A program made the translations under genes and the position numbers. Shown here piece after piece: positions 22,741 to 31,135 of a stretch of 40,586 nucleotides of DNA. Every line of letters begins with the position of its first letter. The first letter of the stretch is position 1. Where the stretch lies: the NCBI RefSeq assembly GCF_001908235.1, contig NZ_LGHK01000054.1:1-40586 (forward strand), given 5' to 3'. The notes below the pieces were generated by a model. It saw nothing but the letters and a program-made list of their open reading frames with translations. It did not search any database and was not told where the DNA came from. Source of the stretch: Bradyrhizobium sp. NAS96.2. GTDB taxonomy: Bacteria; Pseudomonadota; Alphaproteobacteria; Rhizobiales; Xanthobacteraceae.

Positions 22741-24048
22741 ATGACCGAGATCGTAGCCAACGGATCGTTCACGGAGGGCAATCCGGATGCAGGGTTGCTC
22801 GCGAGCGCCCTTTCCAAGAACACCTGGCGCCTGGTCCCGCTGCTCGGCCTCGCCTACCTCTTCAACTACCTCGACCGCACCAGCGTCGGCTTTGCTGCGC
22901 TGCAAATGAACAAGGCTATCGGCCTGAGCGCCACGCAATTCGGCTGGGGCGCCGGCATCCTGTTCTTCAGCTACTGCCTGCTGGAAGTCCCCAGCAACAT
23001 GATGATGTACCGGTTCGGCGCCCGGCGCTGGCTGGCCCGCATCATGATCACCTGGGGCCTGGCGGCCGCGGCGACGGCGTTCGCAGTCGGACCCTACAGC
23101 TTTTACGCGATCCGCTTTCTGCTCGGCGTGTTCGAGGCCGGCTTCTTTCCGGGCGTGATCTGGTACCTCTCGATCTGGTTTCCGGAGAAGCACCGGACCG
23201 GCGTGCTTGCCCTGTTCATGGCCGCGACGCCGCTCTCCTCGCTGCTCGGCAGCCCGATCTCGGCGGCCCTGCTCGGCATGGACGGATTCTGGGGGCTCGC
23301 AGGCTGGCAATGGATGTTTCTGCTGGAAGGTCTTCCGGCTTGCCTGCTCGGGATTCTCTGTCTCGCGCTGCTCGCCGACACGCCCGAGCAGGCCCGCTGG
23401 CTCACGCCTGAGGAGCGGCACGCGCTTCTCGCCGCCCTTGCCGGCGACAAGCACGACAAGCCCAAAAAGGATCTGTGGGCCGCGATGCAGGATGTGCGGG
23501 TCCTGATGCTCACCGCGATCACCTTCGCCTTCACGATCGGCTCCTATGGCATCGGCATCTGGCTGCCATTGATCCTGAAAAGCCACGGCCTGAGCAACAT
23601 GCAGGTCGGGTGGTTGTCGGCGATCCCCTATTTGTTCGCGACGATCGGCATGCTGTTCTGGGCACGTCTCGTCGATCGGAAGGGCCAGAAGATCTACAAC
23701 CTCATGGCCGCACTGATCCTCGGCGCCCTCGGCCTCGCGCTCTCCGTTGTTTTTAGCTCGCTCGTTCCGGCGCTCGCCTGCCTGACGCTGGCGCTGGTCG
23801 GCACCATTTCGGCACGAACGGTGTTCTACACCATCCCACAGAGCTTCCTGACCGGTGCTGCGGCCGCCGGCGGCATCGCGTTCATCAATTCCGTCGGCGC
23901 ATTCGGCGGCTTCGTCGGTCCTTACATGGTCGGCTTCCTGAAGGACGCGACAGGTTCGTTCAACGCCGGCATGATCGGGATGGCCGTGATCCTTGTGGTC
24001 GCGACGGCAATTGCCGGCTCGCTCAAACTGGTCGCCGGCAAGATGTGA
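22741..24048 (+). CDS. MFS transporter, anion:cation symporter family
   Basis: This 435-aa protein has twelve hydrophobic segments and starts at an ATG with GGGAGGA upstream. The 'NYLDRTSVGFAAL' segment in the first transmembrane region and 'WGAGILFFSYCLLEVPSNMMM' region in the second are typical of the anion:cation symporter branch (tartrate, phthalate and hexuronate permeases). The soluble loop after segment six ('DTPEQARWLTPEER') also fits. It is divergent from lysR and carries the same operator as the SLC13 operon, so it may import a second form of the same growth substrate, for instance the closed or esterified form. Confidence 0.92.
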   Translation: MTEIVANGSFTEGNPDAGLLASALSKNTWRLVPLLGLAYLFNYLDRTSVGFAALQMNKAIGLSATQFGWGAGILFFSYCLLEVPSNMMMYRFGARRWLARIMITWGLAAAATAFAVGPYSFYAIRFLLGVFEAGFFPGVIWYLSIWFPEKHRTGVLALFMAATPLSSLLGSPISAALLGMDGFWGLAGWQWMFLLEGLPACLLGILCLALLADTPEQARWLTPEERHALLAALAGDKHDKPKKDLWAAMQDVRVLMLTAITFAFTIGSYGIGIWLPLILKSHGLSNMQVGWLSAIPYLFATIGMLFWARLVDRKGQKIYNLMAALILGALGLALSVVFSSLVPALACLTLALVGTISARTVFYTIPQSFLTGAAAAGGIAFINSVGAFGGFVGPYMVGFLKDATGSFNAGMIGMAVILVVATAIAGSLKLVAGKM

Positions 24049-24096
24049 GCAGGGCTGGCTGGTCTCGCGATGCGCCATTCGGAGACGTGCGCCGCG

Positions 24097-25638
24097 TCAT
24101 CCCTGCTCGGCGGAGAGAAACAGGCGATAGGCCGGATTCTCGCTCTCGTTCCAGTAGGGATAGCCGAGCGCATCCAGCGCTTGCACGAACCGGGCGCGCT
24201 CCTGCGGCTTGACCTCGATACCCGCCAGGATGCGTCCGTAGTCGGCGCCGTGATTGCGGTAGTGGAACAGCGAGATGTTCCAGTCGGGTGCCAGGCTCTC
24301 GAGGAATTTCAGCAATGCGCCGGGCCGCTCCGGAAACTCGAAGCGGTAGATCACCTCGTCCCTGAGCAGCGGCGCGCGGCCACCGACCATGTAGCGCACA
24401 TGGTCCTTGGCCATCTCGTTCTCGCTTAAGTCCAGGATCGGATAGCCCTCACGCCGCAGCAGTTCCATCACTTCGCGCTTCTCCGCCTCGCCGCGGCTCA
24501 GCGCGATGCCGACGAAGAGCTGCGCCGGCGCGGTCGTCTCGTTGAAGCGGTAGTTGAACTCCGTGATGGCGCGCGAGCCGAGGATGCGGATGAAGTGCCG
24601 ATAGCTGCCCGGCCTCTCCGGCACGGTGACCGCAAGCAAGGCCTCGCGATGCTCGCCGACCTCAGCGCGATCGGCGATGGTGCGCAGCCGGTCGAAGTTG
24701 AGGTTGGCCCCGCTGTTCACGGCAATCAGGCTGCCGTCGCTCAGCGCGCCGCGCTCGGCATAGGCCTTCAGCCCGGCGAGCGCCAAAGCCCCGGAGGGCT
24801 CGGCAACCGATCGCACGTCATCGAAGACATCCTTGATCGCCGCGCACATCGCGTCGGTGTCCACGGTGACGACCTCGTCCAGCAGGTCGCGGCAGAGCCG
24901 GAACGTCTCAGTTCCGACCTTGCGGACCGCGACACCGTCGGCGAACAGTCCGACCTGATCCAGCGCGACGACGCTTCCCTTGGCGAGCGCCGCCGCCATC
25001 GACGCTGCGTCCGCCGGCTCGACGCCGACGACCTTGATCGACGGATTGAGGAACTTCACGAAGGCGGCGACACCGGCCGCCAGCCCGCCCCCGCCGATCG
25101 GCACGAAGATCGCCTCGATCGGATCGGGATGCTGCCGCAGGATTTCCATCCCGACGGTCCCCTGGCCGGCGATCACATCGGGGTCGTCGAACGGATGCAC
25201 GAAGGTCAGGCCGCGCGCGACCTCGATCTCCCGGGCCTTGGTCTGCGCGTCGTCGAACGTGTCGCCATGCAAGACCACGTCACCGCCCAACCGCCTGACC
25301 GCTTCGACCTTGATCGCGGGCGTCGTCCGCGGCATCACGATCGTTGCGGGAATACCGAGCTTGCGCGCGGACAACGCCACGCCCTGGGCATGATTGCCCG
25401 CCGACGCGCAGATCACGCCCAGCCTGCGCTGCGCGTCCGGCAGCCTGACGATCTTGTTGTAGGCGCCGCGCAGCTTGAACGAGAAGATCGGCTGAAAATC
25501 CTCCCGCTTCAGCAACACACGTCGCGACAAGCGCTCCGAGAGCCGCGGCATCGGATCGAGCGGCGTCTCGACCGCCACGTCGTAGACCCGGGCGGTCAGG
25601 ATGCTTTGGGCATAGTCGCGGAGCGCGTTGGCGGTCAT
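24097..25638 (-). CDS. ilvA: Threonine ammonia-lyase, biosynthetic (IlvA)
   Basis: This 513-aa PLP enzyme matches biosynthetic IlvA (about 514 aa). It deaminates threonine to 2-oxobutanoate, the first step of isoleucine synthesis. The PLP lysine is Lys55 in 'FSFKLRGAYNK'; 'SAGNHAQGV' and the phosphate-binding 'GGGGLAAG' are intact. Two ACT-like regulatory repeats fill the C-terminal 190 residues ('VPERPGSYRHF' and 'FPERPGALLKF'), which implies isoleucine feedback control. The ATG at 25638 is preferred over the in-frame TTG at 25665 although its ribosome binding site is weak. It ends 48 bp from the convergent MFS gene and looks unrelated to the flanking catabolic operons. Confidence 0.95.
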   Translation of the reverse strand: MTANALRDYAQSILTARVYDVAVETPLDPMPRLSERLSRRVLLKREDFQPIFSFKLRGAYNKIVRLPDAQRRLGVICASAGNHAQGVALSARKLGIPATIVMPRTTPAIKVEAVRRLGGDVVLHGDTFDDAQTKAREIEVARGLTFVHPFDDPDVIAGQGTVGMEILRQHPDPIEAIFVPIGGGGLAAGVAAFVKFLNPSIKVVGVEPADAASMAAALAKGSVVALDQVGLFADGVAVRKVGTETFRLCRDLLDEVVTVDTDAMCAAIKDVFDDVRSVAEPSGALALAGLKAYAERGALSDGSLIAVNSGANLNFDRLRTIADRAEVGEHREALLAVTVPERPGSYRHFIRILGSRAITEFNYRFNETTAPAQLFVGIALSRGEAEKREVMELLRREGYPILDLSENEMAKDHVRYMVGGRAPLLRDEVIYRFEFPERPGALLKFLESLAPDWNISLFHYRNHGADYGRILAGIEVKPQERARFVQALDALGYPYWNESENPAYRLFLSAEQG

Positions 25639-25968
25639 CGGGTCGCTTCTGTCGATGGGACGCAATCCTTATCGGTTGCACCTGCCCATCGTCGGCGCCG
25701 ACCTGGCGAGCAGACGGCACGGAACCGCCGCTGCATCCGGCTCGAAGCATCGCATGACCGGAGGCTCGAGTGAAGCAAAGACCGCCGGCAGGGGGCGTTG
25801 CCAAAATATCGAAAACAACCCCATGCAAAGGACGCGGCGGCCGGCAACTTGACACGTCGGGCAATTCAGGGATATATTTCTAGTATTCCGAAATTGGCCG
25901 ACGAGCGTCTCCAGCACCGCAGCTCAATCGGTGACCCATCCAAACATGCCGCCCTGGCGTTGACCGGT
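25639..25968. other. Intergenic interval upstream of ilvA, possible dispersed repeat
   Basis: These 330 bp hold no supported gene. The part from about 25797 to 25905 is AT-richer than its surroundings. It contains 'AATATCGAAAACAACCCCAT' and a TTGACA box, and I recall similar strings as common intergenic sequence in Bradyrhizobium, but could not verify this. The ilvA promoter should also lie here on the minus strand but was not recognised. Confidence 0.35.
25849..25878 (+). promoter_or_regulatory. Sigma70-like promoter candidate facing no gene
   Basis: TTGACA (25849-25854), an 18-bp spacer and TATATT (25873-25878) form a near-consensus promoter on the plus strand. The next gene downstream lies on the opposite strand (M24 hydrolase), so a transcript would run antisense to its 3' end or be a short RNA. 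It may be chance in an AT-rich patch. Confidence 0.35.
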
Positions 25969-27159
25969 TCACGCCATGGGACGCGATGTATTCCACCCCC
26001 GGCCATGGTCACCGGGCGCTTCCCAGCCCGCTTCGGTAACGATCAGCGTGTCCTCGAGCTTGATGTAGCCGCGCGCCGGATGCAGCAGCGCGGTTTCGAT
26101 CGAGATCACCATTCCGCGCTCGAGCGGCCGGTCGGCGTCATACGGCGAATAAGGTACCGGGCCGGTTGCGGTGAGGCGCGGCGCTTCGTGACTGACAAGT
26201 CCGATGCCGTGGGCGGTGAAGTCGAGCACGGCGCGATGCGGCGATGATTTGACCGCAGCCTCGCCCGCCGCGATGATGTCGCCACCCATGACGCCCGGCC
26301 GGATCACGCGCCTAGCTTCCTGCTGGATGTCCTCGACCCGCTGCAGCAACTCGCGAAGCTCGCTGTCGGGCTCGCCCAGGATGCCCATGCGGCTGAGGTC
26401 GCCGATATAGCCCCGGTAGTTTCCTCCGGAATCGATCGAGATCACGTCGCCCTCCGCAAGGCGCTGGTTCGACGGCGCGCGGTTATGGCTCTTGCCGGCG
26501 GCGATCAGGCAATATTCGAAGACGAGATCGCGCTCCTGCTCCTCGCGGCGCAGATGCGCGACGACGTCGTGTTTGGTCATGCCCGGAGCGCAGCTTCCGA
26601 ACGTCGCCAGCATCGCATCGACGACGCGTTCAGAGGCTTCCCTGATGAGATCGAGTTCAGCAGGAGACTTCACGGCGCGAAGCCGTTCGAGGGTGAAATG
26701 AGCTTCGCGCAGTTCGACATGGTCGAGCCCGGCACGCAGATGATCCCTGGCATCGGCCGGCAGGAAGCTCGCCTCGATACCGACGCGCTTTGCCGTAGCC
26801 CCGAGCTTCCGCACATGATCGATCGCGAGAGCCATCGCATCGATCGTTCCCCAGCTGCCTGTCTTGACCAGCGGCGTCCAGATCCGTCCGAGATCGTGCT
26901 CGAACTTTTCCATGCGGTTGCCGATGTAGATGGAGTTCTCAGGGTGTCCCTTCTGATAGACGAACACCGGCAGATAGCGGCTGGTGCCAATCGCCTCCAT
27001 GACGTCGAAGAAGAAGAAGCGATAGCCACCGAGCAGATGCTGCACATTGTGGCGCGAGGTTGCGATCAGGATATCGAGGCCCGCCTCATCCATCAGCCGG
27101 TCGAGCTTTGCCGTATCGAACGGCGCCGCCGTTGCGATCGTATCGAACGCACTGTCCAT
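25969..27159 (-). CDS. M24-family metallopeptidase / Xaa-Pro aminopeptidase-like hydrolase
   Basis: This 396-aa protein has a creatinase-like N-terminal domain and a pita-bread catalytic domain. All five metal ligands are present: Asp243 and Asp254 (SIDSGG, YIGDLSR), His317 (TAHGIG), Glu355 (SIETAL) and Glu369 (KLEDTL). Members cleave Xaa-Pro peptides or act on small amides such as creatine. It is the last gene of an operon led by a flavin monooxygenase, 19 bp after the MFS transporter gene, so a role on a small amide or peptide-like substrate is more likely than general proteolysis. AAGGG precedes the ATG. The substrate is unknown. Confidence 0.9.
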   Translation of the reverse strand: MDSAFDTIATAAPFDTAKLDRLMDEAGLDILIATSRHNVQHLLGGYRFFFFDVMEAIGTSRYLPVFVYQKGHPENSIYIGNRMEKFEHDLGRIWTPLVKTGSWGTIDAMALAIDHVRKLGATAKRVGIEASFLPADARDHLRAGLDHVELREAHFTLERLRAVKSPAELDLIREASERVVDAMLATFGSCAPGMTKHDVVAHLRREEQERDLVFEYCLIAAGKSHNRAPSNQRLAEGDVISIDSGGNYRGYIGDLSRMGILGEPDSELRELLQRVEDIQQEARRVIRPGVMGGDIIAAGEAAVKSSPHRAVLDFTAHGIGLVSHEAPRLTATGPVPYSPYDADRPLERGMVISIETALLHPARGYIKLEDTLIVTEAGWEAPGDHGRGWNTSRPMA

Positions 27160-27178
27160 GGTATGACCCTTCGTCTTC

Positions 27179-28585
27179 TCAGCTTGCGGTTTTCGCGGCC
27201 AGCGATTTCGGTGCGGCGCCTGCGCTCTCGCCGAACAAGGCCACCGGGCGGCCGTGCGGCTCGACGCCGAGGAACGTGAAGGCGAGCCCGATCAGGAGAC
27301 CCGCGCCGGCAAGAAAGCAGAACGCCGGCATCACCGCCGCGGCGGTCGCGCTTGGATGCACGAGATTGTCGGCCCCGGCGATCAATGCAAGACACAGCGG
27401 CCCTACGATCTTGCCGACCCCGTTCGAGAGCTGGGCAAGGCCGACCGCGCGTCCCGACAGCTGAACCGGAAAGATCTCTGCGGGATACGGCCCGATGTTG
27501 GAAAATCCACCATCGAAGAACACGGCGCCGACGATCAGGAAGACCAGGAACAGCGGCACCGAGCCGGCGAAGTCATTGTGAAAATACGCGGCCAGCGCCA
27601 GCGAAACCGCGGTGCCATAGCCCATCAACTGGCCACACGGCTTGCGGCCGATCCGATGGGCGAGAAAGGCGAAGCCGGTTCGGCCGAGGACGCCGGCGAG
27701 GCTGACATAGATGAACATCTTCGCCGCCTCCTGCGGCGCGACGCCGAGCAGCAGCGCGACGATCGTCGGTCCCCACAGGAACACGCCGTAATTCGCGGTG
27801 CTGGCACCGAACCAGATCAGGACCGTCAGCCAGAACCGCCGCTGCTCGGCAAAGAGATCAGCGAATGTCGCCGGGTTGGCTGGCGGCAGCGCGGGCAGCG
27901 TGAACGCATCGCCGCCGACCCGATAGAGTTTCCGGATGCTCGCCTGCGCCTCGCGCACGCGGCCCTTGCTGATCAGCCAGCGCGGCGATTCCGGCATGAT
28001 GATCATGGTCAGAATTCCGAGGATGATCGGCAGGAAACCGACCGCCGCCAGTCCGCGCCAGCCGACCAGCGGCAGCAGGAAACTCGCCGTCACCGACGCC
28101 GACAGCACGCCGAAGGCGACCGGGACGACCACGAGGCTCGTGACCAGCGTGCGATGACGGGTCGGGGCGAATTCGACGATCGCCGGAACCGCCGCCGCCG
28201 CGCCCGCGGCAAGGCCGAAGCCCACGAAGAAGCGCAGGACCGCGAACGCAACCCAGCCGTCTTCCGGAATGAACGCGATCGCGCCCGAGGTCAGGCCGCA
28301 CAGCAGAACGCCCGCCACCGCCAGCGGCTTGCGCCCGAAACGATCGGCGAGGATCCCGGCGGCGAACGCCCCGAGCATCGCCCCGATACCGGCGCTCATC
28401 AGCATGATCGAGGTCTGCCCGAACGTCAGGTGCCATTTCGGCGCCAGCACCGAGACCAGAAACCCGACCACGAAGAAATCGAAGAAATCCACCACGCCGG
28501 AGATGGCGAAGATGATGATCGATAGCCAATAGCGCGTCGTCACCGGCGCTTCGTCGAACGGCACTGCGTTCGTTTGCTCTGCCAT
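27179..28585 (-). CDS. MFS transporter, aromatic-acid/organic-acid type
   Basis: The 468-aa protein has twelve hydrophobic segments and a GGGGGAG ribosome binding site. The first segment contains 'DFFDFFVVGF', and the loop between segments two and three reads 'GILADRFGRKPLAV', the MFS signature used by aromatic acid:H+ and sugar-type symporters. 'PESPRWLISKGR' follows segment six and 'YPAEIFPVQLSGRAVGL' lies near segment ten, both typical of this clade. It lies 18 bp after the alpha/beta hydrolase gene and 19 bp before the M24 gene. It should import the substrate of the flavin monooxygenase operon. Confidence 0.92.
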   Translation of the reverse strand: MAEQTNAVPFDEAPVTTRYWLSIIIFAISGVVDFFDFFVVGFLVSVLAPKWHLTFGQTSIMLMSAGIGAMLGAFAAGILADRFGRKPLAVAGVLLCGLTSGAIAFIPEDGWVAFAVLRFFVGFGLAAGAAAAVPAIVEFAPTRHRTLVTSLVVVPVAFGVLSASVTASFLLPLVGWRGLAAVGFLPIILGILTMIIMPESPRWLISKGRVREAQASIRKLYRVGGDAFTLPALPPANPATFADLFAEQRRFWLTVLIWFGASTANYGVFLWGPTIVALLLGVAPQEAAKMFIYVSLAGVLGRTGFAFLAHRIGRKPCGQLMGYGTAVSLALAAYFHNDFAGSVPLFLVFLIVGAVFFDGGFSNIGPYPAEIFPVQLSGRAVGLAQLSNGVGKIVGPLCLALIAGADNLVHPSATAAAVMPAFCFLAGAGLLIGLAFTFLGVEPHGRPVALFGESAGAAPKSLAAKTAS

Positions 28586-28603
28586 GGTCTCCCCCTGTTG
28601 TTG

Positions 28604-29395
28604 TCAAGCCGCCTTCTTTTTTGAATTCAGAAATGCCGTCACCGCCTCCGCCACCCGCTCGGGGGCCTGGATCGAGGCGACATGGCCGGCGTTCGCGATG
28701 GTCCTGGTTTCGACGCGGACAAGATCGCGGGCGAGCACGAATGTCTCCGCATTCGGGATCAGCCGGTCGTCAGCACCCGCCAGCAGCAGGGTTGGACGAT
28801 CGAAGCTCGCCAGATCGGCGGCGACCGGCTGCGCCAGCAGAGCGCCACGCCGCGCCTTCTGACCGTCGTCGCGGGTCGAGCCACGGAAAATCTCGATCAG
28901 TTCGGGCCGGGCGCGCAGATAATCCGGCGGGAAAAAGTACTCCGCGATCTTCGGCGCGTTGGCGATGGTGTCGCCGCGGTACGAGGCGAGCGTACGGAAG
29001 ACGTCCGCAGTAACGTCCAGCGGGCTCCTGTTGACTTTCCAGGTGCTGCTCAGGATCAGGCGATCGATGCAGCCGGGATGGCGCGCCGCCAACACCTGCG
29101 CGATCAGGCCGCCGAGTGAGGTGCCGAAGACATGGGCACGATCGTAGCCGAGCCCTCGGATCAAGGCGGCGGCATCGTCGGCCAGATCGGCGAGCGAATA
29201 GGACGACGCAGGATTCCTGGTGGCGCCGGAATCGCGCTGATCATAGGCGATCACGGTGAAATGCGTCGCCAGCGCCGGCGCAAGGCCGTCGAACATCGAA
29301 TGATCGGCCTCGCCGCCATGCAGCAGCACGATCGGCTCGCCGCGTCCGGTTTTCTCAAACGCCGTGACCACGCCGCTCGATTCGAACGATTGCAT
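28604..29395 (-). CDS. Alpha/beta-fold hydrolase
   Basis: The 263-aa start at the ATG at 29395 has GGAGG close upstream; longer in-frame sequence overlaps the preceding gene. The oxyanion segment 'VLLHGGEADHSMF' is near residue 23. The nucleophile elbow is GTSLGG with Ser93, and the remaining triad is Asp210 (GADDRLIP) and His238 (NAGHVAS). Size and fold match enzymes of aromatic catabolism such as meta-cleavage product hydrolases, enol-lactone hydrolases and N-formylmaleamate deformylase. It lies 11 bp after the monooxygenase gene, so it probably hydrolyses a product formed after hydroxylation. No ring-cleavage dioxygenase is present in the window. Confidence 0.9.
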   Translation of the reverse strand: MQSFESSGVVTAFEKTGRGEPIVLLHGGEADHSMFDGLAPALATHFTVIAYDQRDSGATRNPASSYSLADLADDAAALIRGLGYDRAHVFGTSLGGLIAQVLAARHPGCIDRLILSSTWKVNRSPLDVTADVFRTLASYRGDTIANAPKIAEYFFPPDYLRARPELIEIFRGSTRDDGQKARRGALLAQPVAADLASFDRPTLLLAGADDRLIPNAETFVLARDLVRVETRTIANAGHVASIQAPERVAEAVTAFLNSKKKAA

Positions 29396-29406
29396 CGGAG
29401 CCTCCG

Positions 29407-31026
29407 TCAATGCAGCAGCGTCGAGAGCGCGCCGGCGAGCTCTTTCGCGGGATCCGACGGCAGCCATGGCATCCGCCACGCCACATGCCCGTCGGGGCGT
29501 ACCAGTACAGCGCCGCGCATCCCGAGTTGGAATCCGTCTGTCGGGTCGGCCGACGGCAACTGCTTCAGCGAGAGCGGCAAGCGGGTCTTCTCCGACACCT
29601 GCTTCCCCGCCTCGAGCCACTCGCTGCCGAGCGGACCGGTGACGACGGTGAATTCCTTGTCGAACCAGTCGAGCGTCGATTTCTTGCGCGACGGCTCGAG
29701 CCACATATGCGGAAAGCGCGCGCCGGGGCGGTCGGTCGGCGTGTAGTAGCGGGAGTTCAACGCCTTCGCGACGGTGCCGTCGGGGATCACCGCGCCCTCC
29801 TCGTAATTGTGCCCGAGGTTCTGGCCGATGCTATGGAGGTGATTGTCCATGTCGTTGATCCAGAACTTGATCCGGTCCGGATTGCGCGAGCGCACCGCGT
29901 CGTCGGTCAGCCCAAAGCGCAGCCGGTTGCCGTAGCTGAAATTGGCGTTGGACTGCGCGATCGGGCGGCGTTCGCTGGAATAGCTGTCGAGCAGCTTTTC
30001 ATCCGCGAGGCCCTTCAGCACGAAGGCGAGTTTCCAGGCGAGATTGTGCGCGTCCTGAACGCCGGAGTTCAGGCCGAAGCCGCCGGTCGGCGGAAAGCGG
30101 TGCGCGCAGTCGCCGACCAGAAACACCCGGCCCTTTCGAAAGGTCTCGGCCACCTGCATGCTGACGCGCCAGATCGAGCGGTTCAAAAGCGTGACGTCGA
30201 GATCGGGAATGCCGACATGGCCGCGCGCGATCTCGATGAACTCCTGGTCGGTCCACGGCCGCTCGCGATCGTCCTTGGTCAGACCGATCTGCGTCACGGT
30301 CAGCCAGCGATCCCGGCCATTGGTGTTCAGGATGCCGGCGCGCGGCAGATCGGGCCTTTCGGGGACGATGATGAAGCCGGCGGCCTCGCGTGCGATCGGC
30401 AGCCGCGACAGGTCGGCGCGCCAATATTCATTCGACATCACCGCCAGCGTCGACGGCCCGACCATGTCGATCCCGGCGCTGCGCCGCGTCTGGCTCCCCG
30501 CGCCATCGGCCGCGATCAGATAAGTCGCCGTCCAGTGGGTTACCTCGCCGGTCTTTTCGCAACGCGTCGTGACGTTGACGCCGCTGTTGGTCTCCTCGAA
30601 CGATTCACAGGAGGTGTTGAACAGCACCGTGGCGTGTCTGGACTTCTCGACCACCCGCAGGATCTCTTCCTCGACCGCGTCCTGGGCGACCAGGCTCTTC
30701 CAGGCCGGCGTATGACCGACATTCGGTTCGGGACGGGTGCGGCCGAACTCGTGACCTGCGATGCTGTCGAGGAACACGAACATGTCGGAATTGTCCTGCA
30801 GCCCGCGGTCGCGGATCGCCTGCTCGATCCCCCACTGCCGGAAGATCTCCATGGTGCGAACCCAGCAGCCGCGCGACTTGGGATGATCTGTCGTCGTCGG
30901 GCTCTTCTCGACCACCACGCAGTCGATGCCGAAGCGATCGAGCAGCAGCGACATCGCAAGGCCGACCGGCCCGCCGCCGGCGATAAATACGGACGTCTGG
31001 CGTGCCTCATCGGTGGCGATGCCCAT
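29407..31026 (-). CDS. FAD-dependent aromatic hydroxylase (PHBH-type monooxygenase)
   Basis: The 539-aa flavoprotein begins with the FAD motif 'IAGGGPVGLAM' followed by 'VVVEKSPTT'. The DG motif 'AADGAGSQTRR' is near residue 180, and the GD motif 'GDCAHRFPPTGGFGLNSGV' near 305. A C-terminal thioredoxin-like extension ending 'LVRPDGHVAWRMP' places it with two-domain hydroxylases such as MhpA and 2,4-dichlorophenol monooxygenase. These insert one oxygen into an aromatic or heteroaromatic ring using NAD(P)H. AGGAG precedes the ATG. It is the first gene of the four-gene operon and divergent from a LysR regulator. Substrate unknown. Confidence 0.92.
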   Translation of the reverse strand: MGIATDEARQTSVFIAGGGPVGLAMSLLLDRFGIDCVVVEKSPTTTDHPKSRGCWVRTMEIFRQWGIEQAIRDRGLQDNSDMFVFLDSIAGHEFGRTRPEPNVGHTPAWKSLVAQDAVEEEILRVVEKSRHATVLFNTSCESFEETNSGVNVTTRCEKTGEVTHWTATYLIAADGAGSQTRRSAGIDMVGPSTLAVMSNEYWRADLSRLPIAREAAGFIIVPERPDLPRAGILNTNGRDRWLTVTQIGLTKDDRERPWTDQEFIEIARGHVGIPDLDVTLLNRSIWRVSMQVAETFRKGRVFLVGDCAHRFPPTGGFGLNSGVQDAHNLAWKLAFVLKGLADEKLLDSYSSERRPIAQSNANFSYGNRLRFGLTDDAVRSRNPDRIKFWINDMDNHLHSIGQNLGHNYEEGAVIPDGTVAKALNSRYYTPTDRPGARFPHMWLEPSRKKSTLDWFDKEFTVVTGPLGSEWLEAGKQVSEKTRLPLSLKQLPSADPTDGFQLGMRGAVLVRPDGHVAWRMPWLPSDPAKELAGALSTLLH

Positions 31027-31106
31027 GCTGGTGTCTCCTCGGTTTGATCGTTGAGCGGAGACTGCTCTCTTTTTGCTATCTCACAAGAATATGTTTGATA
31101 TGGTTT

Positions 31107-31125
31107 CCATCTCGATTTGAGATGG
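31107..31125. promoter_or_regulatory. Palindromic LysR-site candidate between monooxygenase and lysR genes
   Basis: CCATCTC-GATTT-GAGATGG is a perfect 7-bp inverted repeat in the 109-bp divergent region. The core ATCTC-N5-GAGAT is a T-N11-A box (T31110, A31122). It lies 10 bp before the lysR ATG and touches its ribosome binding region, so occupancy should repress lysR. The rest of the region is AT-rich. Confidence 0.6.
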
Positions 31126-31135
31126 AGCTGGCATC

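Noticed and set aside
25969..27159. M24 protein considered as the 2,5-dihydroxypyridine dioxygenase NicX
   Set aside because: NicX-type enzymes are related to M29 aminopeptidases; this sequence has the M24 five-ligand pattern instead.
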